Assembly (NCBI GenBank): GCA_937864205.1
Contig: CALMJB010000062.1
Coordinates: forward strand, 1-7,185
Direction of reading: 5' to 3'
Origin: an uncultured Actinomycetes bacterium
GTDB lineage: Bacteria > Actinomycetota > Actinomycetes > Nanopelagicales > Nanopelagicaceae
DNA: 7,185 bases
Part shown: positions 6,131 through 7,185 of the stretch, in pieces
Layout: the number at the start of each line of letters is the position of its first letter
Numbering within the stretch: the stretch's first letter is position 1
The notes under the pieces: generated by a model
Told to the model about the DNA's origin: nothing
Database searches by the model: none
The model's input: only the letters and a program-made list of their open reading frames with translations
Translations under genes and position numbers: made by a program

Positions 6131-6865
6131 TTAAATAAATTGATGTGCCAAGGCCGCAAAAACCGGGGCTAAGAAAATTGCCGGCAAGATGTTCCCAACC
6201 GGAACCATTTTTATTTTGGTAAGTCTTAGCGCGATGCCCAGTAATAAAATTCCACCGGTCGCGGTCATTGCCAGAACTTGGTATTGACTTAGAACTGAAC
6301 CAAGAAGCAGCCCAATTGCGGTCCAGGCATATTGATAAATTCCAACTGGTAACGCCGAGACTGCCACTCCCCAACCAAGCGATGCCGCAAATGCGATTGC
6401 TGCAAAAAAATCCAGCGAACTCTTAAGTAGTAATTGATCTATCCCGGTTTTCATCCCATCTGAAATTGATCCCATGATTGCCAGCGGACCGACCGCAAAT
6501 ATCAATGATGCCGAAACAAATCCCTCTACGAAAGTGGAATTTTTTTCGGATCTAAATTTTTCCTTCAAGTATTCTCCGATTGAATTTAGACGATCCTCAA
6601 TTTTTAATGCTATGCCAATTAATGCCCCAAGAATCAATGAAAAAACGATAACTAAAATCGTCCAACCCCGTGGCAGGGCTGACCTGAGATCTTCTTTCCA
6701 AAAAGAACTGATTGCATCGGCAGCTGAAATAAACGTAACCATTCCCAAAATATCGGTGATCAATGATTTAGTTGATTCGGCAAAACGAGCACCGATCAAT
6801 ACGCCAAGCACGCCACCTAAAACAATCGCAACAACATTTATTGTGGTGCCGGCGCCGACAAACAT
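6131..6865 (-). CDS. DUF554 family integral membrane protein
   Basis: This is an inner-membrane protein of unknown function. It has 244 residues, normal for DUF554 (YdfK/YqgA-like) proteins. About eight hydrophobic stretches can be seen, near 5-26, 36-55, 66-88, 113-133, 152-172, 178-194, 198-215 and 222-241. A charged cytosolic-type loop (KIEDRLNSIGEYLKEKFRSE) lies at 88-107. Family blocks include GTTINVVAIVLGG at the N-terminus, FVSASLIFAVGPLAIMGSISDG (starting at 116; here quoted in parts as FVSASLIF and GPLAIMGS), KSSLDF, and the C-terminal VGNILPA. The ATG overlaps the TGA of the upstream uppP-like gene as TGATG, so translation is probably coupled and the two are one operon. A transport role has been suggested for the family by its shape, but nothing here shows a substrate. 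The gene is convergent with adh. Confidence 0.88.
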   Translation of the reverse strand: MFVGAGTTINVVAIVLGGVLGVLIGARFAESTKSLITDILGMVTFISAADAISSFWKEDLRSALPRGWTILVIVFSLILGALIGIALKIEDRLNSIGEYLKEKFRSEKNSTFVEGFVSASLIFAVGPLAIMGSISDGMKTGIDQLLLKSSLDFFAAIAFAASLGWGVAVSALPVGIYQYAWTAIGLLLGSVLSQYQVLAMTATGGILLLGIALRLTKIKMVPVGNILPAIFLAPVFAALAHQFI

Positions 6866-7185
6866 CAGCTAAACCTGATCACCGAAGCTAGTCCTAGCAC
6901 GAAGCAATAAACTGCAAACGGGTAAAGTGTTCTGGTTTTAAACCAATTAACTAAGAAACGTACCGAAATATAGGTACAAATTCCCGAGACGATACATCCA
7001 ACCAAGATCGGACCAAGTATTTGCCGCGCATCCGAGCTAAATAGTTCTGGCAGTTTTACGACCGAAGCACCGAGAATAACTGGCAGTGAAAGTAAGAAGG
7101 CAAAATCTGAAGCGGTGGAATGATTTAACTTTCTAAGTAAGCCAGCGCTCATTGTGATTCCGAATCTGCTGATACCGGCGAATAA
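6865..7185 (-). CDS. uppP: UppP-family undecaprenyl-diphosphate phosphatase, N-terminus cut by window edge
   Basis: UppP (BacA) is a membrane enzyme that dephosphorylates undecaprenyl diphosphate to recycle the peptidoglycan lipid carrier. Only the last 106 residues are visible. The frame enters open at the right edge with LFAGISRFGITMSAGLL, so the ATG at 7152 is internal and not the start. This is the second conserved motif of the family, PGxSRSGxT. The serine, arginine and threonine matching S173, R174 and T178 of the E. coli enzyme are kept, but the proline is Ala and the second serine is Phe. DFAFLLSLPVILGAS follows in the normal place, then hydrophobic segments and PFAVYCFVLGL near the end, as in UppP. 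The family is about 260-280 residues, so roughly 150-170 are missing. The TGA overlaps the ATG of the DUF554 gene. Family assignment is good; whether it is the main UppP or a divergent paralogue is open. Confidence 0.82.
   Translation of the reverse strand, partial: LFAGISRFGITMSAGLLRKLNHSTASDFAFLLSLPVILGASVVKLPELFSSDARQILGPILVGCIVSGICTYISVRFLVNWFKTRTLYPFAVYCFVLGLASVIRFS

Noticed and set aside
6474..6872. 132-codon plus-strand reading frame opposite the DUF554 gene
   Set aside because: It is antisense to a well-supported membrane protein gene; its composition is the complement of hydrophobic codons and it shows no domain.
7152..7152. ATG at 7152 as the start of a 95-residue small membrane protein
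   Set aside because: The frame is open to the window edge and the preceding residues (AGISRFGIT) are the UppP active-site motif, so the ATG is internal.
1..7185. CRISPR array, transposon, toxin-antitoxin or defence system
   Set aside because: No spaced direct repeats, terminal inverted repeats, transposase, integrase or nuclease motifs were found, and every long frame is explained by a known family.

Overview
The window looks like ordinary chromosomal DNA from a low-GC actinobacterium, plausibly of the freshwater acI / Nanopelagicales type. The evidence is an actinobacterial pair (a DUF3090 protein and an MSMEG_4193-type histidine phosphatase), a type II thymidine kinase with a CWCG zinc half-site, an actinobacterial M20 peptidase, AT-rich codon use, very short intergenic gaps and apparent leaderless promoters. 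The lineage call is inference; no rRNA or other marker is present.

Layout. (1) 1-1128, minus: a histidine phosphatase gene overlaps the start of a DUF3090 gene that runs off the left edge. (2) 1177-2115, plus: an aldo/keto reductase, divergent from the phosphatase across a 48-bp gap holding two back-to-back TANNNT boxes, each 6 nt from its start codon. (3) 2112-3470, minus: an M20 metallopeptidase whose stop overlaps the reductase stop tail to tail. (4) 3546-6117, plus: tRNA-Leu(GAG), then apt and tdk as a likely purine/pyrimidine salvage operon, then a zinc alcohol dehydrogenase that probably has its own promoter. (5) 6131-7185, minus: an eight-helix DUF554 membrane protein whose ATG overlaps the TGA of a UppP-family undecaprenyl-diphosphate phosphatase; uppP runs off the right edge.

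How the parts relate. The minus-strand genes (uppP, M20 peptidase, histidine phosphatase, DUF3090) resemble a neighbourhood that in mycobacteria lies between uppP and mshC. The plus-strand tRNA-apt-tdk-adh block and the reductase interrupt it. Apt recycles adenine with PRPP and Tdk phosphorylates thymidine, so together they feed nucleotide salvage. The two dehydrogenase-type enzymes probably use NADP(H) on undefined carbonyl or alcohol substrates. I see no CRISPR array, insertion sequence, phage gene, toxin-antitoxin pair or evidence for a new defence system. The most interesting points are the shared leaderless promoter gap, the altered active-site motif in UppP, and the coupling of uppP to a DUF554 gene. 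No gene-free stretch exceeds 300 bases.
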